From NCBI RefSeq assembly GCF_000212355.1, contig NC_015496.1, positions 2,450,001-2,514,000 on the forward strand: DNA of 64,000 nucleotides, read 5' to 3'. The stretch's first letter is position 1. The number at the start of each line of letters is the position of its first letter. Below are positions 34,834-43,825 of this stretch, in pieces. Both the position numbers and the translations under genes were made by a program. The notes beneath the pieces are model-generated. The model had not been told where the DNA came from. It was given only the letters and a program-made list of their open reading frames with translations, and ran no database searches. Origin of the DNA: Dokdonia sp. 4H-3-7-5 (lineage in GTDB: Bacteria; Bacteroidota; Bacteroidia; Flavobacteriales; Flavobacteriaceae).

Positions 34834-37686
34834 ATGCCTAAAAATCAAAACTTAAAATCGATTCTACTTATAGGCTCAGGGCCTATAGTCATTGGTCAAG
34901 CGTGTGAATTTGATTATGCTGGATCTCAATCTCTACGTTCTTTACGAGAAGATGGTATTGAGACAATTCTTATCAATTCTAACCCTGCTACTATTATGAC
35001 TGATCCGACAATGGCGGATCATGTTTATTTATTACCATTAAATACGAAGTCAATTATTCAAATCTTAAAGGAACATCCTCAGATAGATGCTGTACTTCCT
35101 ACAATGGGTGGACAAACTGCGCTTAACCTTTGTATCGAGGCAGATGAAAAAGGAATCTGGAAAGACTTTGGTGTAGAACTTATAGGTGTTGATATTGCTG
35201 CGATTAATATTACAGAAGATCGCGATCAGTTTAAAAACTTAATGCGCGACATAGGTATACCGATGGCACCACAAGCAAGTGCAAACTCGTTCTTAAAAGG
35301 AAAAGAGATTGCGCAAGAGTTTGGTTTTCCATTAGTAATACGATCTTCATTTACACTAGGTGGAGCAGGAGCTTCATTTGTATTTGAAGAAAAAGATTTT
35401 GATAAATTACTTTCACATGGTCTTGAAGCATCGCCAGTACACGAGGTGATGATAGATAAGGCTCTTTTAGGCTGGAAGGAATATGAGCTAGAATTATTAC
35501 GTGATGCAAATGATAACGTAGTAATAATCTGTGCGATAGAGAATATGGATCCTATGGGAATCCACACTGGAGATTCTATAACAGTAGCTCCAGCAATGAC
35601 ACTTTCTGACGTGACTTATCAAAAAATGCGTGATATGGCTATCCATATGATGCGTAGTATAGGTGATTTTGCAGGAGGATGTAATGTACAATTTGCAATA
35701 AATCCAGATAATGAAGAGGAGATTATTGCGATTGAAATTAACCCACGTGTATCAAGATCATCTGCACTAGCATCTAAAGCAACTGGATATCCTATTGCAA
35801 AAATTGCAACTAAGCTAGCTATAGGTTATCACCTTGATGAGCTTGATAATCAAATTACAAAGTCTACATCGGCACTTTTTGAGCCAACACTGGATTATGT
35901 AATTGTAAAAATCCCACGTTGGAATTTTGATAAGTTTGAAGGAAGTGATCGCACACTTGGCTTACAGATGAAATCTGTAGGAGAAGTGATGGGAATAGGT
36001 CGTTCTTTTCAAGAAGCATTACACAAAGCAACACAATCTCTTGAGATTAAGCGTAATGGATTAGGAGCAGATGGTAAGGGTTATAAAAGCTATGATCAGA
36101 TTATAGAGAAGCTTACGTATGCGAGTTGGGATCGTGTATTTGTAATCTATGACGCCATCCAGATGGGTATTCCATTAAATCGTATTCATGAGATTACTAA
36201 AATTGACATGTGGTTCCTTAAACAATATGAGGAGATGCATGCAATGGAGAAAGAAATCTCTACCTATAAATTAGATACGCTTCCGCGAAATTTACTTATG
36301 GAAGCTAAGCAACAAGGTTTTGCAGATCGTCAGATTGCACACATGTTAGGATGCTTAGAAAGTGAGGTAACATTTAAACGCGATGAACTGCGTGTAAATC
36401 GAACATTTAAGCTTGTAGATACTTGTGCAGCAGAGTTTGTTGCAAAAACTCCTTATTTCTATTCTACTTTTGAGAATGATGTAGAGCTAGCAGACGGAAC
36501 ATTAACAACTCACAATGAGAGTATTGTTTCAGATAAGAAAAAGGTTATCGTATTAGGTTCTGGTCCTAACCGTATAGGTCAAGGAATAGAATTTGATTAC
36601 TGCTGTGTACACGGTGTAATGGCAGCTGCAGAGTGTGGTTATGAAACAATCATGATTAACTGTAATCCAGAAACAGTATCTACAGATTTTGATACTGCAG
36701 ATAAACTTTACTTTGAACCTGTATTCTGGGAACATATTTATGACATCATTCGTCATGAGAAACCAGAAGGGGTAATTGTTCAACTAGGAGGGCAAACAGC
36801 TCTTAAGTTGGCTGAAAAGTTAGATCGTTATGGTATCAAAATTTTAGGAACAAGCTATAAAGCACTTGATCTTGCCGAGGATAGAGGAAGTTTTTCTACA
36901 CTTTTAAAAGATCTTAATATACCTTATCCAGAATTTGATGTTGCCGAAACAGCAGATGAGGCTCTAGCTGTAGCTGCAAAACTTGATTACCCTATTCTTG
37001 TAAGACCATCATATGTTTTAGGAGGGCAAGGAATGAAGATTGTAATAAATGACAATGAACTTGAGGAGCACGTAGTAGATTTACTTCGTAAAATCCCTAA
37101 CAATAAATTACTATTAGATCACTACTTAGATGGAGCTATAGAGGCAGAGGCAGATGCTATTTGTGATGGCGAGGATGTTTACATCATCGGTATTATGGAG
37201 CACATAGAACCGTGTGGTATTCACTCTGGTGACTCTAACGCTACCTTACCTCCTTTTAATCTGGGAGATCTTGTAATGGAGCAAATAAAAGATCACACTA
37301 GAAAAATTGCACTAGCTCTTGATACGGTAGGTCTTATAAACATCCAGTTTGCTGTTAAAGATGATAAGGTGTTTATTATAGAGGCAAATCCTCGTGCATC
37401 TCGTACGGTTCCATTTATTGCTAAGGCTTACAAAGAACCTTATGTAAATTATGCAACTAAGGTGATGCTAGGAGCTAAGAAGGTAAAAGACTTTACTTTT
37501 GACCCGCAACTAGAAGGATATGCGATCAAGCAACCAGTATTCTCTTTCAATAAATTTCCTAATGTGAATAAAAATTTAGGGCCAGAAATGAAGAGTACTG
37601 GAGAAAGTATACTCTTTATTGACAACTTAAGAGATGATGCATTTTATGACCTATATGCTCGTAGAAAAATGTACTTGAGTAATTAA
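34834..37686 (+). CDS. carB: Carbamoyl-phosphate synthase large subunit, short form without MGS domain
   Basis: It makes carbamoyl phosphate for arginine and pyrimidines, with glutamine ammonia from CarA. Two homologous ATP-grasp halves are visible: LLIGSGPIVIGQACEFDYAG at residue 10 and VIVLGSGPNRIGQGIEFDYC near 570, each followed by PTMGGQTALN or VQLGGQTALK loops and EINPRVSRSSALASKATG or EANPRASRTVPFIAKAYK. At 950 residues it ends shortly after the second half; the C-terminal MGS-like allosteric domain of the about 1070-residue enzymes is missing. carA is not adjacent. Strong terminator follows. Confidence 0.96.
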   Translation: MPKNQNLKSILLIGSGPIVIGQACEFDYAGSQSLRSLREDGIETILINSNPATIMTDPTMADHVYLLPLNTKSIIQILKEHPQIDAVLPTMGGQTALNLCIEADEKGIWKDFGVELIGVDIAAINITEDRDQFKNLMRDIGIPMAPQASANSFLKGKEIAQEFGFPLVIRSSFTLGGAGASFVFEEKDFDKLLSHGLEASPVHEVMIDKALLGWKEYELELLRDANDNVVIICAIENMDPMGIHTGDSITVAPAMTLSDVTYQKMRDMAIHMMRSIGDFAGGCNVQFAINPDNEEEIIAIEINPRVSRSSALASKATGYPIAKIATKLAIGYHLDELDNQITKSTSALFEPTLDYVIVKIPRWNFDKFEGSDRTLGLQMKSVGEVMGIGRSFQEALHKATQSLEIKRNGLGADGKGYKSYDQIIEKLTYASWDRVFVIYDAIQMGIPLNRIHEITKIDMWFLKQYEEMHAMEKEISTYKLDTLPRNLLMEAKQQGFADRQIAHMLGCLESEVTFKRDELRVNRTFKLVDTCAAEFVAKTPYFYSTFENDVELADGTLTTHNESIVSDKKKVIVLGSGPNRIGQGIEFDYCCVHGVMAAAECGYETIMINCNPETVSTDFDTADKLYFEPVFWEHIYDIIRHEKPEGVIVQLGGQTALKLAEKLDRYGIKILGTSYKALDLAEDRGSFSTLLKDLNIPYPEFDVAETADEALAVAAKLDYPILVRPSYVLGGQGMKIVINDNELEEHVVDLLRKIPNNKLLLDHYLDGAIEAEADAICDGEDVYIIGIMEHIEPCGIHSGDSNATLPPFNLGDLVMEQIKDHTRKIALALDTVGLINIQFAVKDDKVFIIEANPRASRTVPFIAKAYKEPYVNYATKVMLGAKKVKDFTFDPQLEGYAIKQPVFSFNKFPNVNKNLGPEMKSTGESILFIDNLRDDAFYDLYARRKMYLSN

Positions 37687-37708
37687 ATATTATCTCGGAA
37701 TAATTATG

Positions 37709-37739
37709 AAAAAGCCTACTTGATTAAGTAGGCTTTTTT
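37709..37739 (+). terminator. Intrinsic terminator after carB
   Basis: AAGCCTACTT (37712-37721) pairs with AAGTAGGCTT (37726-37735), loop GATT, followed by T-run. It starts about 23 bases after the stop. Confidence 0.92.
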
Positions 37740-37938
37740 GTGCTAAACAGTTGGCTCAAATAAAACTAACAAGCTGTACGTGAGAGTATAATGTTTACTT
37801 TCTTTGCTTAATATTGTTAAAAATTTTGCATTTTGACATGCTATTGTAATATAATTGTAGGTTTATTCTTTCAATGACAAGATTTTAAAAAAATCAATCT
37901 TATATTGTAAGCACAGACAATTAATTTTTCCCCCATTG

Positions 37939-38277
37939 ATGATTAAAAAATTACTTTTATTGAGCTTCTTTTTCCTATCGGTAAGTACGGTTGTTGCTCA
38001 AAATAACTATAAAAAGGTTGATAATGTAAGCCAAACTTCTCTTGCAGAAGCGGTGTCAATTTATCCTAATCCTGCGATTGATAAAGTTCAAATTTCTAAT
38101 GATTCTGATAGTAAGCTTAAGGTAGAAATCTATAATATCTTAGGAGATTCCATGCTAAGTAAAAGCATCACTGGAAATGATGATTACATTGATATAACAA
38201 GATTACAAGCGGGTATTTATATAGTTTCTTTTACAGATGGTAAGCGTACGACTACCAAGAGACTAGTTAAAAACTAG
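37939..38277 (+). CDS. Very small T9SS type A sorting-domain protein
   Basis: It has 112 residues from the ATG at 37939 (a TTG one codon earlier is unlikely). A signal peptide (LLLLSFFFLSVSTVVAQ) is followed after only about 20 residues by a full type A C-terminal sorting domain: SIYPNPAIDKVQIS, VEIYNILGDSMLSKSI, DITRLQAGIYIVSFTDGKRTTTKRLVKN. The sorting domain normally directs a large cargo through the type IX system; here almost no cargo remains. It may be a free decoy or surface peptide, or a remnant of a longer gene. Flanked by terminators on both sides. Confidence 0.88.
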   Translation: MIKKLLLLSFFFLSVSTVVAQNNYKKVDNVSQTSLAEAVSIYPNPAIDKVQISNDSDSKLKVEIYNILGDSMLSKSITGNDDYIDITRLQAGIYIVSFTDGKRTTTKRLVKN

Positions 38278-38295
38278 CACTAAAATCATACTCAT

Positions 38296-38325
38296 AAAAA
38301 AAGCCGCAATTTGCGGCTTTTTTTA
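38296..38325. terminator. Bidirectional terminator between the T9SS protein and the convergent gene
   Basis: AAAAAAGCCGC...GCGGCTTTTTT forms a stem with A- and T-runs on the two sides, serving both convergent genes. The minus-strand gene stop at 38323 overlaps its right arm. Confidence 0.88.
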
Positions 38326-38691
38326 TTGTCTATTAAAATGTGGTGATTGTTCTGGAATTACTTTTGTCACAAAGTACTTTGAATCTCCCCAAAAAGAAAA
38401 TGTCCCAAACCGTTCTATATATTCTAGCTTCACATATTGCCCTTGATATTCATTAAGCGCTTCAATTGCTTCTTTCTCTTGATCTAATACCGAGAAACTA
38501 AATATTTGTGCGCCACTTATACCTTGACTTATCTCACCTTCCCAAGTTTTAAAAACTACTCCTTTATTTGAAAATTTTATAAGTTCTCCAGCGCGAGTTC
38601 CTTTACTATAAGGCACGTAGTATATAAATGCAAACCATCCCGCAGCCATAAGAAATATGGTGGTTAATACTACAAATAATATTTTTTTCAT
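38323..38691 (-). CDS. Conserved hypothetical protein with N-terminal membrane segment
   Basis: The 122-residue protein has one N-terminal hydrophobic helix (ILFVVLTTIFLMAAGWFAFIYY), then a small soluble domain with SKGTRAGELIKFSNKGVVFKTWEGEI and QYVKLEYIERFGTFSFWGDS. It probably faces the periplasm. The pattern is one I associate with flavobacterial small membrane-tethered proteins of no known role; no enzyme motif is visible. It lies 7 bases downstream of rmuC on the same strand and probably shares its transcript. Confidence 0.7.
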   Translation of the reverse strand: MKKILFVVLTTIFLMAAGWFAFIYYVPYSKGTRAGELIKFSNKGVVFKTWEGEISQGISGAQIFSFSVLDQEKEAIEALNEYQGQYVKLEYIERFGTFSFWGDSKYFVTKVIPEQSPHFNRQ

Positions 38692-38698
38692 AATTGAT

Positions 38699-40108
38699 TT
38701 ATTCTATTAAGGTTATATCATCATCACTTGCAATAGCGCGATTAACGATGTTTTCTGGAAGTTGTTTCTTTGCTTTTGCTCCCATTTTTTTCAATTTTTC
38801 AACTCTTGTAATTAGGTTTCCATTCCCTTCTATAAGTTTATTCATTGCTGCCGAATATCCCGTCTTAGCATCATCCATTTTTTTGCCTACAGCAGTTAAG
38901 TCGGTCACTAGGCCGTGAAATTTATCATATAATCCCCCGGCTTGCTTTGCAATCTCTAGTGCGTTCTGTTGTTGCTTCTCATTATTCCACATGGAATCGA
39001 TAGTGCGCAATGTTGCTAGCAGCGTAGACGGAGTAACAATCACGATGTTCTTCTCAAAAGCCTGATTATATAGTTGGTTATCATAGTTTATCGCAACTGC
39101 AAACGCTGGTTCAATAGGGATGAAAAGTAATACAAAATCTGGACTTTCAATCTGGTAAAGATCGTGGTAATTTTTATCACTTAGCTGTTGTATGTGACGT
39201 TTTAGAGCAGCTACATGATCTTTTAAATGCGTGTCACGTAGATGTAATTCTTCCTCATTTACAAATCGCTCATAAGCGCGAAGCGAGACTTTACTATCTA
39301 CAATCATTTTTTTGTTATCTGGAAGGTGAATCACCACATCTGGTAATACTCTGTTTCCTTCTTCTGTAGTAAAGCTCTGCTGTATAAAATATTCTCTATC
39401 TTTTTCAAGACCAGATTTTTCTAGTACCCTTTCTAGCACAAGTTCTCCCCAGTTACCTTGCATTTTACTATCACCTTTAAGGGCTTTGGTAAGATTGTTT
39501 GCCTCCTTAGTCATTTGTTCATTAAGAGCCGTGAGGCCTTTAATTTGCTCATGTAAGGCAGAACTTCTGTGTATTGCTTCCTTGTTAGTAGACTCTACTT
39601 TGAGTTCAAATTTTTCAATTTTTTCCTGAAGAGGTTTTAATATACTGTCAATATTTTTTTGATTCTGTAGTGTGAATTTACTCGACTTTTCATCGAGTAT
39701 TTTACTAGCTATAATTTCAAAATCCTTGGTAAATTTTTCTTGTAATTGCTCTAGCTCGTTGGTCTTCTCATCCATGCGGAGTTTGAGATTCTCATAGGCA
39801 ACATCACGCGCAGTAAGCTCATTTTGAAATTGATCTTTTTCCTCTCTTATGTAAGCTATTTGCTTCTCACTTTCAGCGCGTAATGCATGAAGCTGATTGC
39901 TGCTTTCTTGTCTAAGCGATGTGGTTTCTTGTTGCGCTTTCGCGAAAGCGGTCTTACCCTCAACTACCTTCTCTTGCTCATTGTGAAGTCGTTCTTGTAA
40001 ACTTATAAACTGTCCTTTCTTCTTAAGATTTGCAATGTAAAATCCTAATAGTCCTCCTGCGAGAATGCCCAGGCAACCAATGATAATAAGAAGAAGTGTA
40101 TTGTCCAT
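38699..40108 (-). CDS. rmuC: DNA recombination protein RmuC
   Basis: The protein has 469 residues: a transmembrane helix (5-25), a coiled coil (about 33-210), then the RmuC nuclease-like domain starting QGNWGELVLERVLEKSG. The PD-(D/E)xK-type signature is Pro256-Asp257 in RVLPDVVIHLPD with Asp271-Ser-Lys273 in MIVDSKVSL. RmuC limits short inversions and rearrangements and has been proposed to act as a membrane-linked nuclease. A palindrome copy is read as AFAKA at residues 54-58 in the coiled coil. The upstream neighbour is a second coiled-coil nuclease-like gene. Confidence 0.93.
   Translation of the reverse strand: MDNTLLLIIIGCLGILAGGLLGFYIANLKKKGQFISLQERLHNEQEKVVEGKTAFAKAQQETTSLRQESSNQLHALRAESEKQIAYIREEKDQFQNELTARDVAYENLKLRMDEKTNELEQLQEKFTKDFEIIASKILDEKSSKFTLQNQKNIDSILKPLQEKIEKFELKVESTNKEAIHRSSALHEQIKGLTALNEQMTKEANNLTKALKGDSKMQGNWGELVLERVLEKSGLEKDREYFIQQSFTTEEGNRVLPDVVIHLPDNKKMIVDSKVSLRAYERFVNEEELHLRDTHLKDHVAALKRHIQQLSDKNYHDLYQIESPDFVLLFIPIEPAFAVAINYDNQLYNQAFEKNIVIVTPSTLLATLRTIDSMWNNEKQQQNALEIAKQAGGLYDKFHGLVTDLTAVGKKMDDAKTGYSAAMNKLIEGNGNLITRVEKLKKMGAKAKKQLPENIVNRAIASDDDITLIE
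39935..39950. repeat. TTTCGCGAAA palindrome copy 15 (16 bp), in rmuC
   Basis: It is read as TAFAKAQQ at the start of the coiled coil. Confidence 0.85.
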
Positions 40109-40156
40109 ACAATTATAGAGATGATAAGATATATTGAGAATGTCTATTTACAAAGG

Positions 40157-41392
40157 TTAATCTATCTGAGTGTCTGGTAAATCCAATACGGCAGAAGTCT
40201 CAAGCGCATTACCAGCAATCCCTTTTATAGAGCCAAATAACGCCGAAATATTTTCTTGTACCACCCAGATTTGCTTCTCACGAGATGCCCATATTCTGTG
40301 CATCGCTTTTTTCTCAGAGTTGAGCTGATTAATCATACCATCGTAGTTCTCTACAATGCGTTTTATGTTTTGAACAAACTCATTACTGGTAAGGTATCCA
40401 TAAAGAAGCTCCATTTTGTCTCCTTTATTCTCGTCTGATGATTTTACTGACTGTGTTTTAATGAGCATTTCTCTCAGCACAAATGATACACTTTTTACCT
40501 CATGAAATCCACAAATCCAGACGCCATCTTTCTCCCCAAAACGATCCATATCGCTAGGGAACGTTTCAGTAACGATAACAGCAATATCTGCCTTACATTG
40601 TATTTGATCTTGCTTGAGTTTTTCTATCCAGTCATTTGAGAAATTCTTGGTACGCTTACTTTCATAAACGATTGAACCGCATTGTTGCTGGAGTCTATTA
40701 ACAACATTTTGAATACAATCTGCACCACGTATTCCTTTACCTACCTCACTAATGTTATCAAAAGGGTAGGAGTGAGCCAGTAGCTCCTCTAGTGCAAGTT
40801 CTTGGACTTCTCCTTGCATTTGCATACTTCCTTGCTCTGCCTTGCGCTTCATCTCGTCTATAAGCTTCTTTTGATCGTTAAGCTTTTTTTCAAACTCCTT
40901 TTCTTTAAGGAACATAGCTTCACGCTCTTTTGCTCGAGCTTTATCTTCTATTTCTTTCTGGCTTTCAAGGAGCTGTTTTTGCATGGTGAGTTGTAACTCT
41001 TCTGCTTGTTCTTTTAGCTGATTTTCACGCTTTAGTAAATCTATTTCAGCAGACTTCAATGCGCGGTTTTCTTCCTTGCGCTTGTCGTTTTCTAACTGAA
41101 GTGATTTTAATTGTTGCTCAAAAGCTTCTTGAGTTGACTTTTCGATTTTCTCCTGCTCTTTAACTAGGCGTTGCTCTAGTTTTGCCTTAAAAAGCTCATT
41201 CTCACGCTCCTTTTTTTCTTCAAATAGCAAGACTTCTTTTTCAAGCTTTGCACGTTCTGCATTAAATTTTTCGGCTTGTTCGGCTACTTTACGTTCGTAT
41301 TGCGCTTTAAACTGCGCTTGTAGTTTTCCTGATAACGCCTCTTCTACGTCAAAGTTATGAGCACAATTGGGGCATTTTATTTTATCAGTCAT
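40157..41392 (-). CDS. DUF2130 coiled-coil, nuclease-like protein
   Basis: The protein has 411 residues. An N-terminal CPNCAHNF knuckle (7-14) is followed by a long charged coiled coil (about 22-190). A C-terminal DUF2130 domain contains GIRGADCIQNV (Gly223, Asp225) and SIVYESKRTKNF (Glu244, Lys246), which together look like a PD-(D/E)xK-type site. No membrane segment is seen. Function is unknown; the domain order matches RmuC, encoded 48 bases downstream on the same strand, so the two may act together on DNA ends or structures. Confidence 0.85.
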   Translation of the reverse strand: MTDKIKCPNCAHNFDVEEALSGKLQAQFKAQYERKVAEQAEKFNAERAKLEKEVLLFEEKKERENELFKAKLEQRLVKEQEKIEKSTQEAFEQQLKSLQLENDKRKEENRALKSAEIDLLKRENQLKEQAEELQLTMQKQLLESQKEIEDKARAKEREAMFLKEKEFEKKLNDQKKLIDEMKRKAEQGSMQMQGEVQELALEELLAHSYPFDNISEVGKGIRGADCIQNVVNRLQQQCGSIVYESKRTKNFSNDWIEKLKQDQIQCKADIAVIVTETFPSDMDRFGEKDGVWICGFHEVKSVSFVLREMLIKTQSVKSSDENKGDKMELLYGYLTSNEFVQNIKRIVENYDGMINQLNSEKKAMHRIWASREKQIWVVQENISALFGSIKGIAGNALETSAVLDLPDTQID

Positions 41393-41474
41393 CGATCTCT
41401 TTATTTTTGATAGTAATTCCTAATATTTGGAAATATGCTATAAAGATAGGAGAAGTGGCAAACATACACTCGAT

Positions 41475-42002
41475 TTACCAGTTTGCTTTTTCAACAAAAA
41501 CATGTGATGGGATATCGACAGAAAGATAGTGGCTTATGTTCTTTGTACTTTGAGAATAAAGAGATAAGGTATCTCCCGCAAGCTCTTGATATTGCGGATT
41601 ATAGAGCTGTTTGCCATTTTTATTTGTAATATAGTTTCTCGTAGATAAGGTATTGTAATTATAGTCATAATAGCCTTGGTCTGTTTTTTGAGCTCTTAGT
41701 GTATCTAGACTATTCAAATCAAATGCATCGAAAACCGCTAGCCTGCCGTCTTTATAAAACTTTAAATACTTTTTATAATTATAAGTAATTACTGCGTTTA
41801 CCTTATCTGCATCATACTTATAATAATGAGCGACAAGCTTATACAGTTTTGTGGTATCTATAATTTTATAAACTTCATTTGACGTTATTGGATCCTCTGC
41901 AGAAATTTTATTAAACTCATTAGTTTGCTTTACAGTATTGCTATATCCAGAACAGCTCGTAATGATTATTAGGAGTACTATACTTGTGTAAAAAGTTTTC
42001 AT
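41475..42002 (-). CDS. Hypothetical lipoprotein in the B12-uptake operon
   Basis: The 175-residue protein has a lipobox IIITSC (Cys17) and a soluble domain rich in Tyr and Asn with strand-like segments, for example VNAVITYNYKKYLKFYKDGRLAVF. No known family is recognised. It starts 5 bases after the ABC ATPase gene on the same strand, so it is probably the fourth gene of the btuF-type operon. It could be an accessory surface or periplasmic protein for vitamin B12 uptake, by context only. Confidence 0.65.
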   Translation of the reverse strand: MKTFYTSIVLLIIITSCSGYSNTVKQTNEFNKISAEDPITSNEVYKIIDTTKLYKLVAHYYKYDADKVNAVITYNYKKYLKFYKDGRLAVFDAFDLNSLDTLRAQKTDQGYYDYNYNTLSTRNYITNKNGKQLYNPQYQELAGDTLSLYSQSTKNISHYLSVDIPSHVFVEKANW

Positions 42003-42007
42003 GGTGA

Positions 42008-42799
42008 TTATTTGAGAAAAAAGATACGTTTTTCTCTGTCAAACGCTACATGTTTAGAAGGAAACAAGGTATCAAAGACACCATCGCTTATCAAGCTAGA
42101 TGGTGAATCAAAGTGCGTTGTACCACTTTTCATGACTATCATTTTGTCACAAGCGTTTAGCGCATAAGGGATATCATGTGTGGAAAATAATATTGTTTTA
42201 CCATGCGTATGGGCTATAGAGGTAAGCAGTTTTAACAGAGAAGCCTTATGATGCAGGTCGAGATGCGTCATGGGTTCATCAAGCAAAATTACGTCTGTGT
42301 TCTGAGCGAGCGCACGTGCTATTAGAACTCGCTGAAGCTGCCCATCACTAAGCTCGTGGCATTTTTTATCTTTGAGTGTGAAGGTCTCCGTATTTTTAAG
42401 CGCCTCGATAATTACTTCCTTGTCAGTATCAGAGATAATTCCTAACCAGTTGGTGTAGGGTTGTCTTCCTAAGGCTACAAGTTCGGCAACAGATAGATTT
42501 TTTGAGATAGGTTGGTTAGTAAGTACAACACTAAGTTGTTGTGCGAGTAGGGATGGAGTAATGTTTTTTATTTGCTTTCGCGAAAGCGTAACCTGACCAC
42601 TCACAGCAGGTTGCAATCCTGATAATGTGCGGAGCAATGTGGATTTTCCTGCTCCATTAATTCCCACAACACCTATGAGTTCTCCTTTGTTTATATCTAG
42701 GTTTATGTCGCTAGCAATGACAGTATTTACTGGTGATGCCAGATAGCCTATGGAAAGATCTCTAGTTTGTAAAATGCTATGTGAGCTCGGGTTATTCAT
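42008..42799 (-). CDS. btuD: ABC transporter ATP-binding protein (BtuD/FecE type)
   Basis: This cytosolic ATPase drives uptake of cobalamin or a related metal chelate. Walker A is GVVGINGAGKSTLLRTLSG, the Q-loop follows, the ABC signature is LSDGQLQRVLIARAL, and Walker B is DVILLDEPMTHLD; the His switch is STHDIPYAL. At 263 residues it is standard. It abuts the permease gene without a gap. The B12 assignment rests on the riboswitch-controlled receptor across the divergent junction; iron-siderophore uptake uses the same family. A palindrome copy is read as LSRKQ. Confidence 0.88.
   Translation of the reverse strand: MNNPSSHSILQTRDLSIGYLASPVNTVIASDINLDINKGELIGVVGINGAGKSTLLRTLSGLQPAVSGQVTLSRKQIKNITPSLLAQQLSVVLTNQPISKNLSVAELVALGRQPYTNWLGIISDTDKEVIIEALKNTETFTLKDKKCHELSDGQLQRVLIARALAQNTDVILLDEPMTHLDLHHKASLLKLLTSIAHTHGKTILFSTHDIPYALNACDKMIVMKSGTTHFDSPSSLISDGVFDTLFPSKHVAFDREKRIFFLK
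42574..42587. repeat. TTTCGCGAAA palindrome copy 16 (14 bp), in the ABC ATPase gene
   Basis: It is read as TLSRKQIK, between the Walker A region and the Q-loop. Confidence 0.85.
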
Positions 42800-43825
42800 C
42801 TAGAAAAGTAATTTCTTTTTGCGCACTAATAACCAAATTACAACAGGAGCTCCTACCATCGCAGAAATTGCGTTGATGGGAAGTGTAAATTCGCTAAAAG
42901 GTACTTGCGCAATTGTGTCACAAATAAGCATTAAAATGGCGCCTCCCATAATTACTGCGGGTAATAATATAATGTGTCTTGTAGTATTAATAACCTGACG
43001 TATAAGATGCGGCACCGCAAGACCTATAAAAGCAATAGGACCAGCAAAGGCAGTAATACTGCCGGCTAGCAAACTAGTGGCAATAATTATGAGTAGTCTG
43101 GATCGTGAGAATCTTGTTCCCATAGTTTTTGCATACGCATCGCCAAGTAAAAAACTATCGAGTGATTTTAGACTTGCGATGGATAAAACTAATCCTGCGG
43201 CAAAGCAAAGTGCTAAAATTCCAACGCCATTCCATGATAAATCACCAAGACTTCCAAATGACCAAAAGACAAAACGCTGTAACTCCTCGGCTTTACTGAA
43301 GTATGCTAGAACGCTCACTACGGCGCTAGTAAGGCTGCCTACCATAAGACCTATAATGAGCAATGCCATGGTGTCTTTTACACGTGTAGCGACTCCTATA
43401 ACCATGAGTAATACCAGAAAACTACCTACGCTTGCGGCGATTATAAGACCCCATTTGCCAGAAAGAAGTGCTGTAGAAAGCCCGAGAGCGGTACCTCCCA
43501 GAATGTATAATGCAACCCCTAAACTTGCTCCACTACTAATACCTAATACAAAAGGACCTGCCAGCGGATTACGGAAAAGTGTTTGCATGAGCAATCCAGA
43601 TACCGCAAGTCCAGATCCCGCAATAATTGCAGTGATAGCTTTAGGTAATCTGTAGTCTACAATAATATATTCCCAAGAAGATTTTGAAACCTCAGAACCT
43701 ACAAGGCTCGCAATAACATCCTGTATAGGTATAGCAACAGATCCTAGACTTAGATTTGCTAGTATACATACTAGCAACACTAGCGTAAGAATGAGAAATG
43801 TAGGGATGTAGCTATTGTTATTCAT
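42800..43825 (-). CDS. btuC: FecCD/BtuC-type ABC transporter permease
   Basis: This inner-membrane permease of 341 residues has about nine to ten hydrophobic segments. The FecCD signatures are present: LPKAITAIIAGSGLAVSGLLMQTLFRNPLAGPFVLGISSGASLG-type sequence near residue 60-100 and GPIAFIGLAVPHLIR near 265. It forms the channel with a second copy and couples to the ATPase. Its start lies 8 bases inside the end of the binding-protein gene. Confidence 0.9.
   Translation of the reverse strand: MNNNSYIPTFLILTLVLLVCILANLSLGSVAIPIQDVIASLVGSEVSKSSWEYIIVDYRLPKAITAIIAGSGLAVSGLLMQTLFRNPLAGPFVLGISSGASLGVALYILGGTALGLSTALLSGKWGLIIAASVGSFLVLLMVIGVATRVKDTMALLIIGLMVGSLTSAVVSVLAYFSKAEELQRFVFWSFGSLGDLSWNGVGILALCFAAGLVLSIASLKSLDSFLLGDAYAKTMGTRFSRSRLLIIIATSLLAGSITAFAGPIAFIGLAVPHLIRQVINTTRHIILLPAVIMGGAILMLICDTIAQVPFSEFTLPINAISAMVGAPVVIWLLVRKKKLLF

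Noticed and set aside
43077-43655. Plus-strand ORF of 192 codons opposite the permease gene
   Set aside because: Long antisense frames are common opposite membrane protein genes; the minus strand has clear FecCD motifs.
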